Shown: positions 1-6,918 of the stretch, piece after piece
Layout: every line of letters begins with the position of its first letter
Position numbering within the stretch: position 1 is the stretch's first letter
Source: CAIPFQ01 sp035480615
GTDB lineage: Bacteria > Chlamydiota > Chlamydiia > Chlamydiales > SM23-39
Length of the DNA: 24,388 nucleotides
Direction: 5' to 3'
Assembly (NCBI GenBank): GCA_035480615.1
Contig: DATIHO010000134.1
Location: 1 to 24,388 of the forward strand
Position numbers and translations under genes: made by a program
Notes under the pieces: model-generated
What the model was told of the DNA's origin: nothing
The model's database searches: none
Seen by the model: the letters and a program-made list of their open reading frames with translations, nothing else

Positions 1-1
1 C

Positions 2-139
2 GTTGGAAATTCAGGAAACACATCAGAGCCGCATTTGCATATGCATGTAGTTAAGGGTGAGGATTTTTTATATGATGGTGAGGGGATTCCCATGAAATTT
101 AACAATCGATTTCTCGTTCGCAATGATATAGTCAACTAA
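2..139 (+). CDS. M23-family peptidase, C-terminal end (partial)
   Basis: The reading frame enters from outside the window and ends at TAA 137-139, giving 45 residues. It contains G-N-S-G-N-T-S-E-P-H-L-H-M-H-V, which matches the last conserved block of LytM/M23 zinc metallopeptidases, where the HxH pair supplies a zinc ligand and a catalytic histidine. Members cut peptide cross-links of peptidoglycan or related substrates and are usually exported; the N-terminus is not visible here. The following G-E-G-I-P-M-K-F segment is a common C-terminal extension in M23 proteins. The gene is convergent with the hydrolase gene that ends at 169. The family call is good, but the substrate is unknown. Confidence 0.75.
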   Translation, partial: VGNSGNTSEPHLHMHVVKGEDFLYDGEGIPMKFNNRFLVRNDIVN

Positions 140-168
140 GATCTCAGGTTTGTACGGACTCAATTCGA

Positions 169-1164
169 TTAACTATTGGGCGCTAATATAGAAAATGAGA
201 ATTCATTGAGCCAATCTTTTGTTGAATTTGAGAGGACAACGATTCCATTTTGAGTTCTTGGGTTAAAGCCTATAAAGCTTCTAAATCCTCCAGTAATACC
301 GTCATGCCAAATAACATCAGCATCGTTTATATGAGATATTATCCATCCCAAACCAATGTCTTCCGTTGAATTGGAAGTATACTGATGTTTGTGGCATCGC
401 CTTAAAAGATCTGCAACAGGAGGATTTAAAAGGCCTAAATTTGCGGCCAAAAATTGGGTCATATCCTTGATACTGGAGTGAAATCCAACTGCACCGATGA
501 AGGCTTCTGTAACATCCCAGTATTTGACCATCTTGCCTAAATGATGGCCAACACTCATACGAGATCGAATGTTCGGAGTTAAATCAGCGCCAGTGTCGAC
601 CATCGACAAAGGACTCAAGATGCTATCCGAAGTGAGCCGCCCATAACTCTTTTTCATCTTCAGGCACAAAATATGACCTAACAAAGCCATTCCCAAGTTT
701 GAATATACAAACTGTTCTCCGGGAGTCTTCTTTAGGGTGAAACGACCAAGAAAGCGGTAGAGGTCTTCAGTTGAATAACCTGCGTAAGGATTCATGAGAT
801 CTTTGGGATTTATATTGCCTGGCATGCCTGGAAGGCCAGAGTGGTGAGTGGCTAAATGTCTTAGCGTAATTTTTTTTCCATTGAACTCAGGAATTCTGAC
901 AGAGGGAAAAAAGTTTTCAACTGGATCATCCAGGTTTGCTTCTCCTTTTTGCACCATTTCGATTAACAATAGAGTTGTAAATACTTTTGTGATCGACCCT
1001 ATCTCGAAGATTGTGTCAATGGAAATGGGGACATCATCCTGGGCTGATTTTTCCCCGCTGCAGTAAAAATGTAACTGATCCTGTTCGATGAAACCAACCG
1101 CAGCCCCAACTGCTCTGTTTTTTTTAATAGTTTTTTCGAGCATGGATTGTATGTCAGTGGTCAT
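169..1164 (-). CDS. Serine beta-lactamase-fold hydrolase (class C / EstB-like)
   Basis: This 331-residue protein has the three active-site motifs of the serine beta-lactamase and penicillin-binding-protein superfamily. S57-I-T-K60 is the nucleophile motif SxxK, Y154-S-N156 is the YxN motif, and H287-D-G289 stands in for the KTG box, as in class C-like esterases and D-aminopeptidases. The blocks L-R-H-L-A-T-H-H-S-G-L-P and T-P-G-E-Q-F-x-Y-S-N are typical of the Beta-lactamase family (PF00144). I see no N-terminal signal peptide, so it may act in the cytoplasm or be exported another way. The start is supported by GGGAG about 7 nt upstream. It could be an esterase, peptidase or peptidoglycan-modifying enzyme. 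A true antibiotic-resistance role is not indicated. Confidence 0.85.
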   Translation of the reverse strand: MTTDIQSMLEKTIKKNRAVGAAVGFIEQDQLHFYCSGEKSAQDDVPISIDTIFEIGSITKVFTTLLLIEMVQKGEANLDDPVENFFPSVRIPEFNGKKITLRHLATHHSGLPGMPGNINPKDLMNPYAGYSTEDLYRFLGRFTLKKTPGEQFVYSNLGMALLGHILCLKMKKSYGRLTSDSILSPLSMVDTGADLTPNIRSRMSVGHHLGKMVKYWDVTEAFIGAVGFHSSIKDMTQFLAANLGLLNPPVADLLRRCHKHQYTSNSTEDIGLGWIISHINDADVIWHDGITGGFRSFIGFNPRTQNGIVVLSNSTKDWLNEFSFSILAPNS

Positions 1165-1450
1165 AGACTCCCGGTATCCTATTTTTAAATCCTCAAAGTA
1201 TATTCCTGTCTGTCGAATTTATCGCGCCATTTTTCAAATGAGGCGCAAGACCTGCAAGGGGGAGGGTAGCGCCGTAGGCAGATTCGAAGCAACCCGCATC
1301 GCACTGGGTTGATGATGTGGAACAATGTTGTTTGATGTAATTGACTTAGAGTCATCAATGTACACCAATATATCCTGACGTAGTCTTGATAAAAAATATG
1401 AAAAATGTTTACCATAACTGGCTTTTAAAAACCAATTTTCAAGAGGACAT

Positions 1451-1804
1451 ATGTTAGTTCAACCACCAAAATTTATTGAAGGTTCCCTTGCGGCAAAAAT
1501 CAATGAAGCGAAAATAAAAGACAGGGCCAGCTGTTTTGATGACCCAAAAATCGCTGCTGTTCATTTGAAAACAAAGGAAGATTTGTCCATGTTTTACGGA
1601 GAGTCGCATGCATCGGACTTTACTGTTGCTGTTACTTATGGCATTCAAGTTGTAGTAGCCGTAATAGCTACTGCGGTAGCCGCCGTCACTGGCAATAGCA
1701 ATAGTTCATCGCACGAGTTAAGCGATCCGTTATCTGAAGATGTTTTCGGTTTGAGCGTTCACGACCTTCTAAATGCAAGACGGTCAGCATTAGAAATTTC
1801 CTAA
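1451..1804 (+). CDS. Small orphan protein with one hydrophobic segment; candidate precursor of a peptide system
   Basis: This 117-residue protein is not one I recognise. Residues 1-57 are polar and charged, with a single cysteine at 28. Residues 58-80 form one long hydrophobic stretch rich in valine and alanine. Residues 81-117 are polar, starting with an N/S-rich patch. There is no N-terminal signal peptide. AGAGGA lies just upstream of the ATG, a strong ribosome binding site. A TTGACT at 1341-1346 could be a -35 box. It is the first gene of a same-strand cluster with SdpA-like, SdpB/HTTM-like, DCC and metalloprotease-like genes, and a hairpin separates it from them. The context suggests that it may be the substrate peptide matured by those proteins. 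This is inference from position and size; it could also be a small membrane protein of other function. Confidence 0.7.
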   Translation: MLVQPPKFIEGSLAAKINEAKIKDRASCFDDPKIAAVHLKTKEDLSMFYGESHASDFTVAVTYGIQVVVAVIATAVAAVTGNSNSSSHELSDPLSEDVFGLSVHDLLNARRSALEIS

Positions 1805-1830
1805 TGATTTTTTCATAATAAAAAAAAAGG

Positions 1831-1859
1831 GAACCCCGGTTTTAAGAAACGGGGGTTTC
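1831..1859 (+). terminator. Hairpin between the small-protein gene and the membrane-protein genes
   Basis: GAACCCCG at 1831-1838 pairs with CGGGG(G)TTTC at 1850-1859, with one bulged G and an 11-nt loop. On the plus strand only a short T run follows, so termination would be partial. On the minus strand the stem is followed by a run of eight T, which fits a classical intrinsic terminator better, but no minus-strand gene is seen just upstream. A leaky terminator here would let the first gene be transcribed more than the downstream genes. Confidence 0.5.
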
Positions 1860-1880
1860 TGTAAAAATCAATAAACAAAT

Positions 1881-2393
1881 ATGGTTATTTTAGTCGCTGC
1901 TTTTCTTTGTCTTTTTTTGTCCCTCAGTCTTTTGAGAGAAATACCCCAGATAAGCAAGATGTTGGAACGTTTTCCTGTGGTGATGTCTTTTATCCCGACA
2001 TGGAGCTTTTTTGCTCCCACGCCTGGCATGCACGATTATCATTTGCTCTATAGAGGAATAAATGATAATGGGGAAGTTCAGGATTGGCGGGAGGCTTACC
2101 CAATAAAGGAAAAACGAGGTCGCTTTTCTTTTATATGGCATCCAGACAAAAAATTTCTGAAGTCATTAATGGATTTAGTCCATGAATTAATCAGATTTAG
2201 CATCGTTTCTGACGATAAAAAACAAATATGCATTTCAGTTCCATATTTGCATATATTAAATTACGTTACTTTTTTGGCGAGTGAAAAATCCATTAAAAAA
2301 GTTCAATTTATGATCCTTAGCAGCTCAAGGTTGTACGATTATAACGTCGAATTTCTATCCAGCGCCCATTCATTAACCGTAAGGTCAGGATGA
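1881..2393 (+). CDS. Membrane-anchored SdpA-like protein of an HTTM gene cluster
   Basis: This 170-residue protein has one N-terminal hydrophobic segment (about residues 1-18) that would anchor it in the membrane. About residues 35-55 hold F-I-P-T-W-S-F-F-A-P-T-P-G-M-H-D-Y-H-L-L-Y-R. A W-x-F-F-x-x-x-P block after an N-terminal helix is typical of SdpA-like proteins and of small proteins encoded next to HTTM genes. In Bacillus subtilis SdpA acts with SdpB to mature the SdpC toxin. Similarity here is by motif and context only. No good ribosome binding site precedes the ATG. The stop overlaps the start of the next gene as ATGA, indicating translational coupling. Confidence 0.6.
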   Translation: MVILVAAFLCLFLSLSLLREIPQISKMLERFPVVMSFIPTWSFFAPTPGMHDYHLLYRGINDNGEVQDWREAYPIKEKRGRFSFIWHPDKKFLKSLMDLVHELIRFSIVSDDKKQICISVPYLHILNYVTFLASEKSIKKVQFMILSSSRLYDYNVEFLSSAHSLTVRSG

Positions 2394-3217
2394 TTTCTGA
2401 ATTTATTTCGTATTTTAAAGACATTGATTTCGTTTACACGTGCATTCTGATGATATTGTCTATCGGGCTAATTATTTCGTCTTTGGAAGACATCGTCAAT
2501 CGCTCGATATATACAAAGGCAGGCCTGCTCAGCTGGAACATATCCAAACACAGATCCTCTTTTTTTGCAAACAGTTGCGTTTCAGAAATTTTGGATTTCA
2601 TTTTGGATGACCGTTCCTTTGTTGCTTTGTTATATTTGAAATTTATTTTATCGACCGCTCTCTTTTTATCTGCAATGCTTGGTGTAATTTCCCCAATTTT
2701 AATCTTTTCGGTTTTTGTTTTCATGTTATTAGTCTCAACGCGTAGCCAATATGGTCTGGACGGTGCCTATCAGATGAATTTGGTTGTACTGTTTGGATTA
2801 ACAATAGCTACTTTTTCAGGGTTGCATTCAAAAATATCATCAATATGTTTGTGGTTTATTTGTGGTGAACTTGTTTTGTCTTACTTTATTTCGGGAATAG
2901 CTAAAGCTATTTCTCCAATTTGGCGCAAAACTTATGCTTTAAACGCTGTTTTTAGTACAAAAACATACGGACATGAAGGCATGTTCAATATTGTTACAAA
3001 ATATAAGCATCTCGCTTTTATTTTATGCTGGCCAATGTTTTTGTTTGAGCTGTTTTTTCCTTCTGCTTTTTTTTCTGAATATTTATGTGTGATTTTTTGC
3101 TTAATTGGAATTTCGTTTCACCTGTTCAATGCTGTATTTATGGGTTTGAATACTTTCTTTTTTGCTTTCTTATCAACATATCCAGCTTTTATTTATTGTG
3201 TTGCTAAATTAAATTAG
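2390..3217 (+). CDS. HTTM-domain integral membrane protein (SdpB / VKGC-like)
   Basis: This 275-residue protein is largely hydrophobic with about six membrane segments. The segment G-L-L-S-W-N-I-S-K-H-R-S-S-F at about residues 43-56 and the R-S-Q-Y-G-L-D-G-A-Y-Q-M-N block at about 117-129 are consistent with the HTTM (horizontally transferred transmembrane) family, which includes SdpB and the membrane part of vitamin-K-dependent gamma-carboxylases. HTTM proteins often sit next to DCC/DUF393 proteins, as here. The start overlaps the previous stop (ATGA), with AAGGTCAGG as a possible ribosome binding site. The likely role is modification or export of a partner peptide, by analogy with SdpB. No substrate is shown by the sequence. 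Confidence 0.75.
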   Translation: MISEFISYFKDIDFVYTCILMILSIGLIISSLEDIVNRSIYTKAGLLSWNISKHRSSFFANSCVSEILDFILDDRSFVALLYLKFILSTALFLSAMLGVISPILIFSVFVFMLLVSTRSQYGLDGAYQMNLVVLFGLTIATFSGLHSKISSICLWFICGELVLSYFISGIAKAISPIWRKTYALNAVFSTKTYGHEGMFNIVTKYKHLAFILCWPMFLFELFFPSAFFSEYLCVIFCLIGISFHLFNAVFMGLNTFFFAFLSTYPAFIYCVAKLN

Positions 3218-3220
3218 ATT

Positions 3221-3637
3221 ATGGATGAAATTAACAAATCCAAAATATGGATTTTTTATGACGGCACATGCGGACTATGTCACAAGTTTGTGGTGTTTGT
3301 TCTACGTAACATGAAGGAAGAAGTGTTTATATTTTCTCCTCAATCCGGACACTCTTTTAAAGAAATTAATGATTCGGAAAAATATCTTGGACAAAGCATT
3401 GTTGCCTACATTGAAAATGAAAATCAGCTCTTTTCCAAAGGTGACGCTGTCAGGCTTGTGTTATCTCATTTAAGATGGCCATGGAGGGGATTAGCATATT
3501 TTTTAAGATGCTTTCCATCTCCTGTTCTTGATTTTTTCTATGACTGTGTAGCAAAAATTCGCCATAGATTTTTCAAACAGCCTGATCGGGCTTGTCCTAT
3601 TGTCCCAGCAAGATGGTCGAAATTTTTTAAAGATTAG
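3221..3637 (+). CDS. DCC-family (DUF393) putative thiol-disulfide oxidoreductase
   Basis: This 138-residue protein opens with W-I-F-Y-D-G-T-C17-G-L-C20, the D-x-x-C-x-x-C signature of the DCC family (PF04134). The length of about 140 residues is normal for the family. These proteins have a thioredoxin-like outline and a CxxC pair, and are presumed to act in redox chemistry; their substrate is generally not established. The C-terminal R-A-C-P-I-V-P block holds a further cysteine. The gene begins 3 nt after the HTTM gene, so the two are co-transcribed. The HTTM-DCC pairing is recurrent in bacteria, including proteins where the two are fused. Confidence 0.85.
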   Translation: MDEINKSKIWIFYDGTCGLCHKFVVFVLRNMKEEVFIFSPQSGHSFKEINDSEKYLGQSIVAYIENENQLFSKGDAVRLVLSHLRWPWRGLAYFLRCFPSPVLDFFYDCVAKIRHRFFKQPDRACPIVPARWSKFFKD

Positions 3638-3651
3638 ATGCTCTGTTTGAT

Positions 3652-4371
3652 ATGGCTATAGAAATTGTTGGTCGATGCTTAACGGAACTTGGCTGTTCGC
3701 TGCTTATTGATTCAGGTTTTCACAGATTTACCAGTTCTCCCAAAGCAGGAGGAGTCCTTTTTGGGTCTGCGCTTATGCAAACCGTATCTAACAGTTTTCT
3801 AAGATACCGCGCATACAATACTCCACCAAGGGGAGCCAACGGTTTGGTAGGGCGATTGATTCCTTTATCTACTCATGCATTGTGCGCAAATATATTTGCC
3901 TGTTTCACCGGCGTACATGCGCAGAGATTACTTCATGAAGGAGGACATGCTTGGGCTGCGAATGCCGTTTTTAAAAATGCCAAACCGAAAATAACGCTCT
4001 TTCCGTATGGTGCGACGAGAACAGAATATGCGACTGCGGAACTAACTGATTTTGGCAGCAAGCTGGGGAAACATCGGTCTTTGACTCTTGTTGCAGTTTC
4101 AGGGCCTGCTACTACTCTCCTGGTGTCAACGATTGCGATGATTGCAGGAATGGCCGTGCGAGCCAAGTTTCAAGAACTCTCCTGTTATTTAATCGCATAT
4201 GGAAGAATGGATTTTTTTCAACATGCCGTTTATGCGGCAAATGCCATGCTTGCCCATCCAAAAGATGATAAGCATGATTTTGTAGTTCTCTCAGCAAGTG
4301 GGGTTCATCCACTAGCCGCTGCGATTGTATTGATTGCACTGCCTTTATTTCTGGAATTTGGCACAAAGTAG
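3652..4371 (+). CDS. Membrane protein with HEGGH motif, M50-like metalloprotease candidate
   Basis: This 239-residue protein carries H95-E-G-G-H99, which fits the HExxH zinc motif, next to a hydrophobic segment. It is followed by S150-G-P152, comparable to the G-P block of M50 site-2 proteases. Near the C-terminus H202-P-K-D-D-K-H-D could provide the third metal ligand, as in other short M50-like proteins. Hydrophobic segments at about 72-94, 145-170 and 215-236 make it an integral membrane protein. It starts 14 nt after the DCC gene. If it belongs to the peptide cluster it could cut the precursor within or near the membrane, as Eep- or SpoIVFB-type enzymes do. The family assignment rests on motifs only. 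Confidence 0.6.
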   Translation: MAIEIVGRCLTELGCSLLIDSGFHRFTSSPKAGGVLFGSALMQTVSNSFLRYRAYNTPPRGANGLVGRLIPLSTHALCANIFACFTGVHAQRLLHEGGHAWAANAVFKNAKPKITLFPYGATRTEYATAELTDFGSKLGKHRSLTLVAVSGPATTLLVSTIAMIAGMAVRAKFQELSCYLIAYGRMDFFQHAVYAANAMLAHPKDDKHDFVVLSASGVHPLAAAIVLIALPLFLEFGTK

Positions 4372-4548
4372 CTGAACAGGTAAATTTTTTAAGAGTGCGC
4401 AAGAGGAAGTTAACGGTGGTCCACTGTTGGTCCACTATTTCACTAGAAACCACTACAAACCACCAAGCAAGACCAATCAATAGTCTGAGGCAACATATTC
4501 ATTGTCAATTGGTTGCTTGTTAATGATTATAGCCCACTGTGAATTCAG
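4372..4548. other. Non-coding left flank of the tRNA-Tyr repeat with short repeats
   Basis: No gene is seen here. GGTCCACT occurs twice, 11 bp apart (4418-4425 and 4429-4436), followed by further CACT/CCACC variants up to about 4470. CAAGCAAGACCAAT at about 4469-4482 is imperfectly inverted as ATTGGTTGCTTG at 4508-4519. Short direct and inverted repeats beside an attachment site can be recombinase arm sites. That reading is inference. Confidence 0.35.
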
Positions 4549-4604
4549 TCTGACTGTAAATCCCCCGACTTCGGTCTTCGTTGGTTCGAGTCCAATCGCC
4601 CCCA
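4549..4604 (+). repeat. tRNA-Tyr(GTA) 3' fragment, direct repeat copy 1 (putative att site)
   Basis: The 56 bp match the 3' half of a tRNA-Tyr: anticodon loop CTGTAAA (anticodon GTA), a long variable arm closed by GAC-TTCG-GTC, the T arm GTTGG-TTCGAGT-CCAAT, and the acceptor strand CGCCCCC plus discriminator A. The 5' half (acceptor, D arm and 5' anticodon stem) is absent, so this is not a working tRNA gene. The copy at 6863-6918 is identical. Identity resumes after two mismatches for 14 more bases (TCTCATAGACAAAA). The 3' part of a tRNA is the usual attachment core of tyrosine recombinases. Confidence 0.85.
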
Positions 4605-4661
4605 TTTCTCATAGACAAAAATGAATTCCATAGACAAAATCACCCAAAATCAGATTGAAAA

Positions 4662-4680
4662 AGGTGCCTCCTAGGCACCT
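4662..4680 (-). terminator. Hairpin with T run, minus-strand terminator
   Basis: AGGTGCC at 4662-4668 and GGCACCT at 4674-4680 form a perfect 7-bp stem with a 5-nt loop. Read on the minus strand, the stem is followed by TTTTTCAATC, a typical intrinsic terminator tail. No minus-strand gene is seen immediately upstream, so what it terminates is unclear. Confidence 0.5.
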
Positions 4681-4755
4681 CAGTTACGCAAATTTTACGC
4701 ACTTACCCAAACGAAACTGAAGCAATTCAGTGATGTGGCTGAATGCGCTCGTGAT

Positions 4756-4807
4756 CCTCTACCTATTTTGCAATTGACTTTTGACTGAAGTAGAGGGTAT
4801 TTTTTTT
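4756..4807 (+). terminator. Hairpin followed by T run just upstream of the AlbA_2 gene
   Basis: CCTCTAC at 4756-4762 pairs with GTAGAGG at 4790-4796 across a 27-nt loop, and the stem is followed by GTATTTTTTTT. This has the form of an intrinsic terminator on the plus strand. It ends only 7 nt before the ATG at 4815. The loop also contains TTGACT (4774-4779), 18 nt before TATTTT (4798-4803), which could be a promoter giving an almost leaderless message for that gene. The two readings are not exclusive. Confidence 0.45.
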
Positions 4808-4814
4808 ACTCTGT

Positions 4815-6671
4815 ATGGCGTGTGTTTCTCAGAAAACTCTTAATCCTTTAGACATTCTTGCCCGCTTGAGTTGGAGTGAGAGCGATGATTTGGAGTTTAA
4901 GTCGGCAAAAGGCGGACTTCCAGGAAGTCTATGGGAGACCTACAGTGCAATGGCTAACACGCGGGGCGGTGTTATTCTGCTTGGCGTTGAGAACGATGGC
5001 GCGGTTAGCGGAATTAAAGATATTGAAACGATAAAAAAAAATTTCTGGGATACGATCAATAATAAAGGAAGGGTAAGCATCAATCACCTTGATAGCGGTG
5101 ATGTGCAAGAGGTTTCTCACCCAAAAGGGATGATACTTGCAATTCGTGTTCCTCGCGCTACTCGTCACCAAGGTCCGGTATTCATTGGACAAAATCCATT
5201 GACTGGGACCTATCGTCGAAATTGCGATGGAGATTATCACTGTACAGATCAAGAGATTGGACGAATGTTGGCGGATCGCTCTCAAGATCCCGCTGATAGT
5301 CGCATCTTAGAGCATTTCAAAATGAACGATCTTGATCTCTTTAGTTTACAACAATATCGTCAACGGTTTGCCTCTCACAAGCCTACGCATCCATGGCTGG
5401 ACGAAGATGACAAGGGATTGCTGATGAAACTGAACGGGTGGCGTTCATGTCGGTCCAGTGGTATGGAGGGCATCACTGTGGCTGGATTGCTCATGTTTGG
5501 CCGGGAGGAGGCTCTTCGTGAAGCGCTCCCACAATACCACATTGATTTTCGCGAAAAACTTTCCAACGATCCCGCGGTGCGTTGGACGGATCGTTTAACG
5601 CTAGACGGAACTTGGTCAGGAAATCTCTATCAATTTTATGTGCGAGTTATTCAGAAATTATCCGCGGACTTAAAGCTCCCCTTTCAATTGGACGGTGAAT
5701 TCTTTCGCAAAGGGGAAACCGTTGTTCATGTCGCTATCAGAGAAGCCCTGGTAAATGCATTGATCCATGCTGATTATCAGGGGCAAGGCGGTGTTGTCAT
5801 CGAAAAATATCAGGATCGTTTTGAATTTTCGAACCCTGGATTGTTATTGATATCGTTCGAACAACTGTTAAATAGTAACATTAGTGAATGTCGGAATAAA
5901 TCATTGCAAACAATGTTTTCTATGATTGGTGCAGCCGAAAAGGCTGGGTCGGGTGTAGACAAAATACGGATGGGATGGAGATCTCAGCATTGGCGCTTTC
6001 CGGCGATTAGGGAGCAGGTGCAACCCGATCGTGTGTTATGGATATTACCAATGCTGAGTTTGATCCCTGATGAATCGCTTGCAAGACTGCAAAAGCGCTT
6101 CGGAACGAAATTTTCAAAATTTGATCCGTCCGAAATTCAAGCCTTAGTGACCGCGGACGTGGAAGGGTACGTAGACAATGCCAGGTTGCGTCAAATTGCC
6201 AATATTCATGCTGCAGATGTGACCAAACTTCTTCAAAATCTTGTTAGTCAGGGCGTTTTGGCTCAAGATGGACAGGGACGTTGGACGCGATATTGCCTGC
6301 CTTGCGAGCCTCCCTCTATACATATGGAAGAGAGCTCTATACATATCAATAGGGGGTCTATACATAAAGGAAATTCTCACTCCCTACATAGAGGAGAAGT
6401 ATCTCTAGATCAATGGGATGCTCTCTTAGTGGTTGCGGAATCATCTAGGCAAAATAAGCGGATGTCTTCGCGAGAAATGGAGCAAATTATTGTAAGTCTT
6501 TGTCGAGGGCGCTGGCTGACGAGAAGACAATTAAGTGAGCTGTTGGATAGAAACCCTGACAGTTTGAGTTCTCGTTTTCTGACGCCTATGGTTAGTCATG
6601 GTATTCTTCAATTGCGTTATCCTGACAAACCAAATCGTGCGGATCAGGCTTATTCAATGCCATCAAATTAA
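4815..6671 (+). CDS. AlbA_2 (Schlafen-type) domain and HATPase_c_4 protein, putative transcriptional regulator or defence factor
   Basis: This is a 618-residue cytosolic protein. Residues about 14-130 form an AlbA_2/Schlafen-like domain, with S21-E-S-D-D-L-E-F-K29 and N48-T-R-G-G-V-I-L-L-G-V-E-N as its signature blocks. Residues about 300-385 are a GHKL-type ATP-binding domain, with R309-E-A-L-V-N-A-L-I-H as the N box, F-S-N-P-G-L-L at 338-344, and A-G-S-G-V-D-K at 377-383. The C-terminal part (about 435-500 and 550-618) looks like two winged-helix DNA-binding segments. Between them lies a linker with an S-I-H motif repeated every 7 residues. No convincing ribosome binding site precedes the ATG. 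It is the only gene between the tRNA-Tyr repeats. Such proteins are common on islands and are annotated as ATP-binding or putative DNA-binding proteins; the true role is unknown. Confidence 0.85.
   Translation: MACVSQKTLNPLDILARLSWSESDDLEFKSAKGGLPGSLWETYSAMANTRGGVILLGVENDGAVSGIKDIETIKKNFWDTINNKGRVSINHLDSGDVQEVSHPKGMILAIRVPRATRHQGPVFIGQNPLTGTYRRNCDGDYHCTDQEIGRMLADRSQDPADSRILEHFKMNDLDLFSLQQYRQRFASHKPTHPWLDEDDKGLLMKLNGWRSCRSSGMEGITVAGLLMFGREEALREALPQYHIDFREKLSNDPAVRWTDRLTLDGTWSGNLYQFYVRVIQKLSADLKLPFQLDGEFFRKGETVVHVAIREALVNALIHADYQGQGGVVIEKYQDRFEFSNPGLLLISFEQLLNSNISECRNKSLQTMFSMIGAAEKAGSGVDKIRMGWRSQHWRFPAIREQVQPDRVLWILPMLSLIPDESLARLQKRFGTKFSKFDPSEIQALVTADVEGYVDNARLRQIANIHAADVTKLLQNLVSQGVLAQDGQGRWTRYCLPCEPPSIHMEESSIHINRGSIHKGNSHSLHRGEVSLDQWDALLVVAESSRQNKRMSSREMEQIIVSLCRGRWLTRRQLSELLDRNPDSLSSRFLTPMVSHGILQLRYPDKPNRADQAYSMPSN
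6315..6389 (+). repeat. Short tandem repeat encoding S-I-H units
   Basis: TCTATACAT occurs at 6315-6323, 6336-6344 and 6357-6365, spaced exactly 21 bp, and a degenerate fourth unit (TCCCTACATA) follows at 6381-6390. The repeat encodes S-I-H at 7-residue spacing in the linker before the last winged-helix domain of the AlbA_2 protein. Related linkers are seen in other proteins of this type, so this may be a flexible, slippage-prone hinge. Confidence 0.7.
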
Positions 6672-6862
6672 TTTCTTAGCAAACAGCAATGCTGCCCCTA
6701 TGCTTGAAAATTCCAGCCCTGCTAAATTTTGGCACATTTTTGGCACACTCGGTCGTCAAACAAGCCAACAGGCAGCCGCTCGTGGCGACACCAAAAAAAG
6801 TTCTAAGCATTTAACCCAGTTGTTGCTATTATTTGGTGCATGTTGCCTTCGCTTGTTTCCGA
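6672..6862. other. Non-coding right end of the island with short direct repeats
   Basis: I see no convincing gene. TTTTGGCACA occurs at 6727-6736 and 6738-6747, an 11-bp tandem spacing beside the right att-like repeat, which could be recombinase arm sites. A plus-strand reading frame crosses this stretch from 6598 to 6867, but it mostly overlaps the end of the AlbA_2 gene in another frame and has no family features. Confidence 0.3.
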
Positions 6863-6918
6863 TCTGACTGTAAATCCCCCGACTTCGGTCTTCGTTGGTT
6901 CGAGTCCAATCGCCCCCA
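6863..6918 (+). repeat. tRNA-Tyr(GTA) 3' fragment, direct repeat copy 2 (putative att site)
   Basis: This copy is identical over 56 bp to 4549-4604: anticodon loop, long variable arm, T arm and 3' acceptor strand of tRNA-Tyr. After two mismatches, a further 14 bp (TCTCATAGACAAAA, 6921-6934) also match the other copy, so the duplicated block is about 72 bp. The upstream sequence again fails to supply the 5' half of a tRNA. Confidence 0.85.

Larger units (their letters stand above)
4549..6918. mobile_element. Putative 2.3-kb integrated island bounded by tRNA-Tyr 3' repeats
   Basis: Two identical 56-bp tRNA-Tyr fragments lie 2,314 bp apart in the same orientation and enclose one gene, the AlbA_2/HATPase protein at 4815-6671. 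No integrase gene is visible between the repeats. The island is therefore either a remnant, a passenger mobilised in trans, or one member of a tandem array whose integrase and intact tRNA lie outside the window. Neither repeat reconstitutes a full tRNA, which favours a nested or tandem history. Confidence 0.55.

Noticed and set aside
1185..1415. Minus-strand 76-residue frame upstream of the beta-lactamase-fold gene
   Set aside because: It is cysteine- and arginine-rich with no recognisable domain and no good ribosome binding site. It overlaps the likely divergent promoter region.
4549..4604. A functional tRNA-Tyr gene
   Set aside because: The acceptor 5' strand, D arm and 5' anticodon stem are absent upstream in both copies, so neither copy can fold as a full tRNA.
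4684..4788. Short plus-strand frame ending before the AlbA_2 gene, possibly a relic of an integrase
   Set aside because: About 34 codons with no start and no motif I can match, so it is not enough to call a pseudogene.
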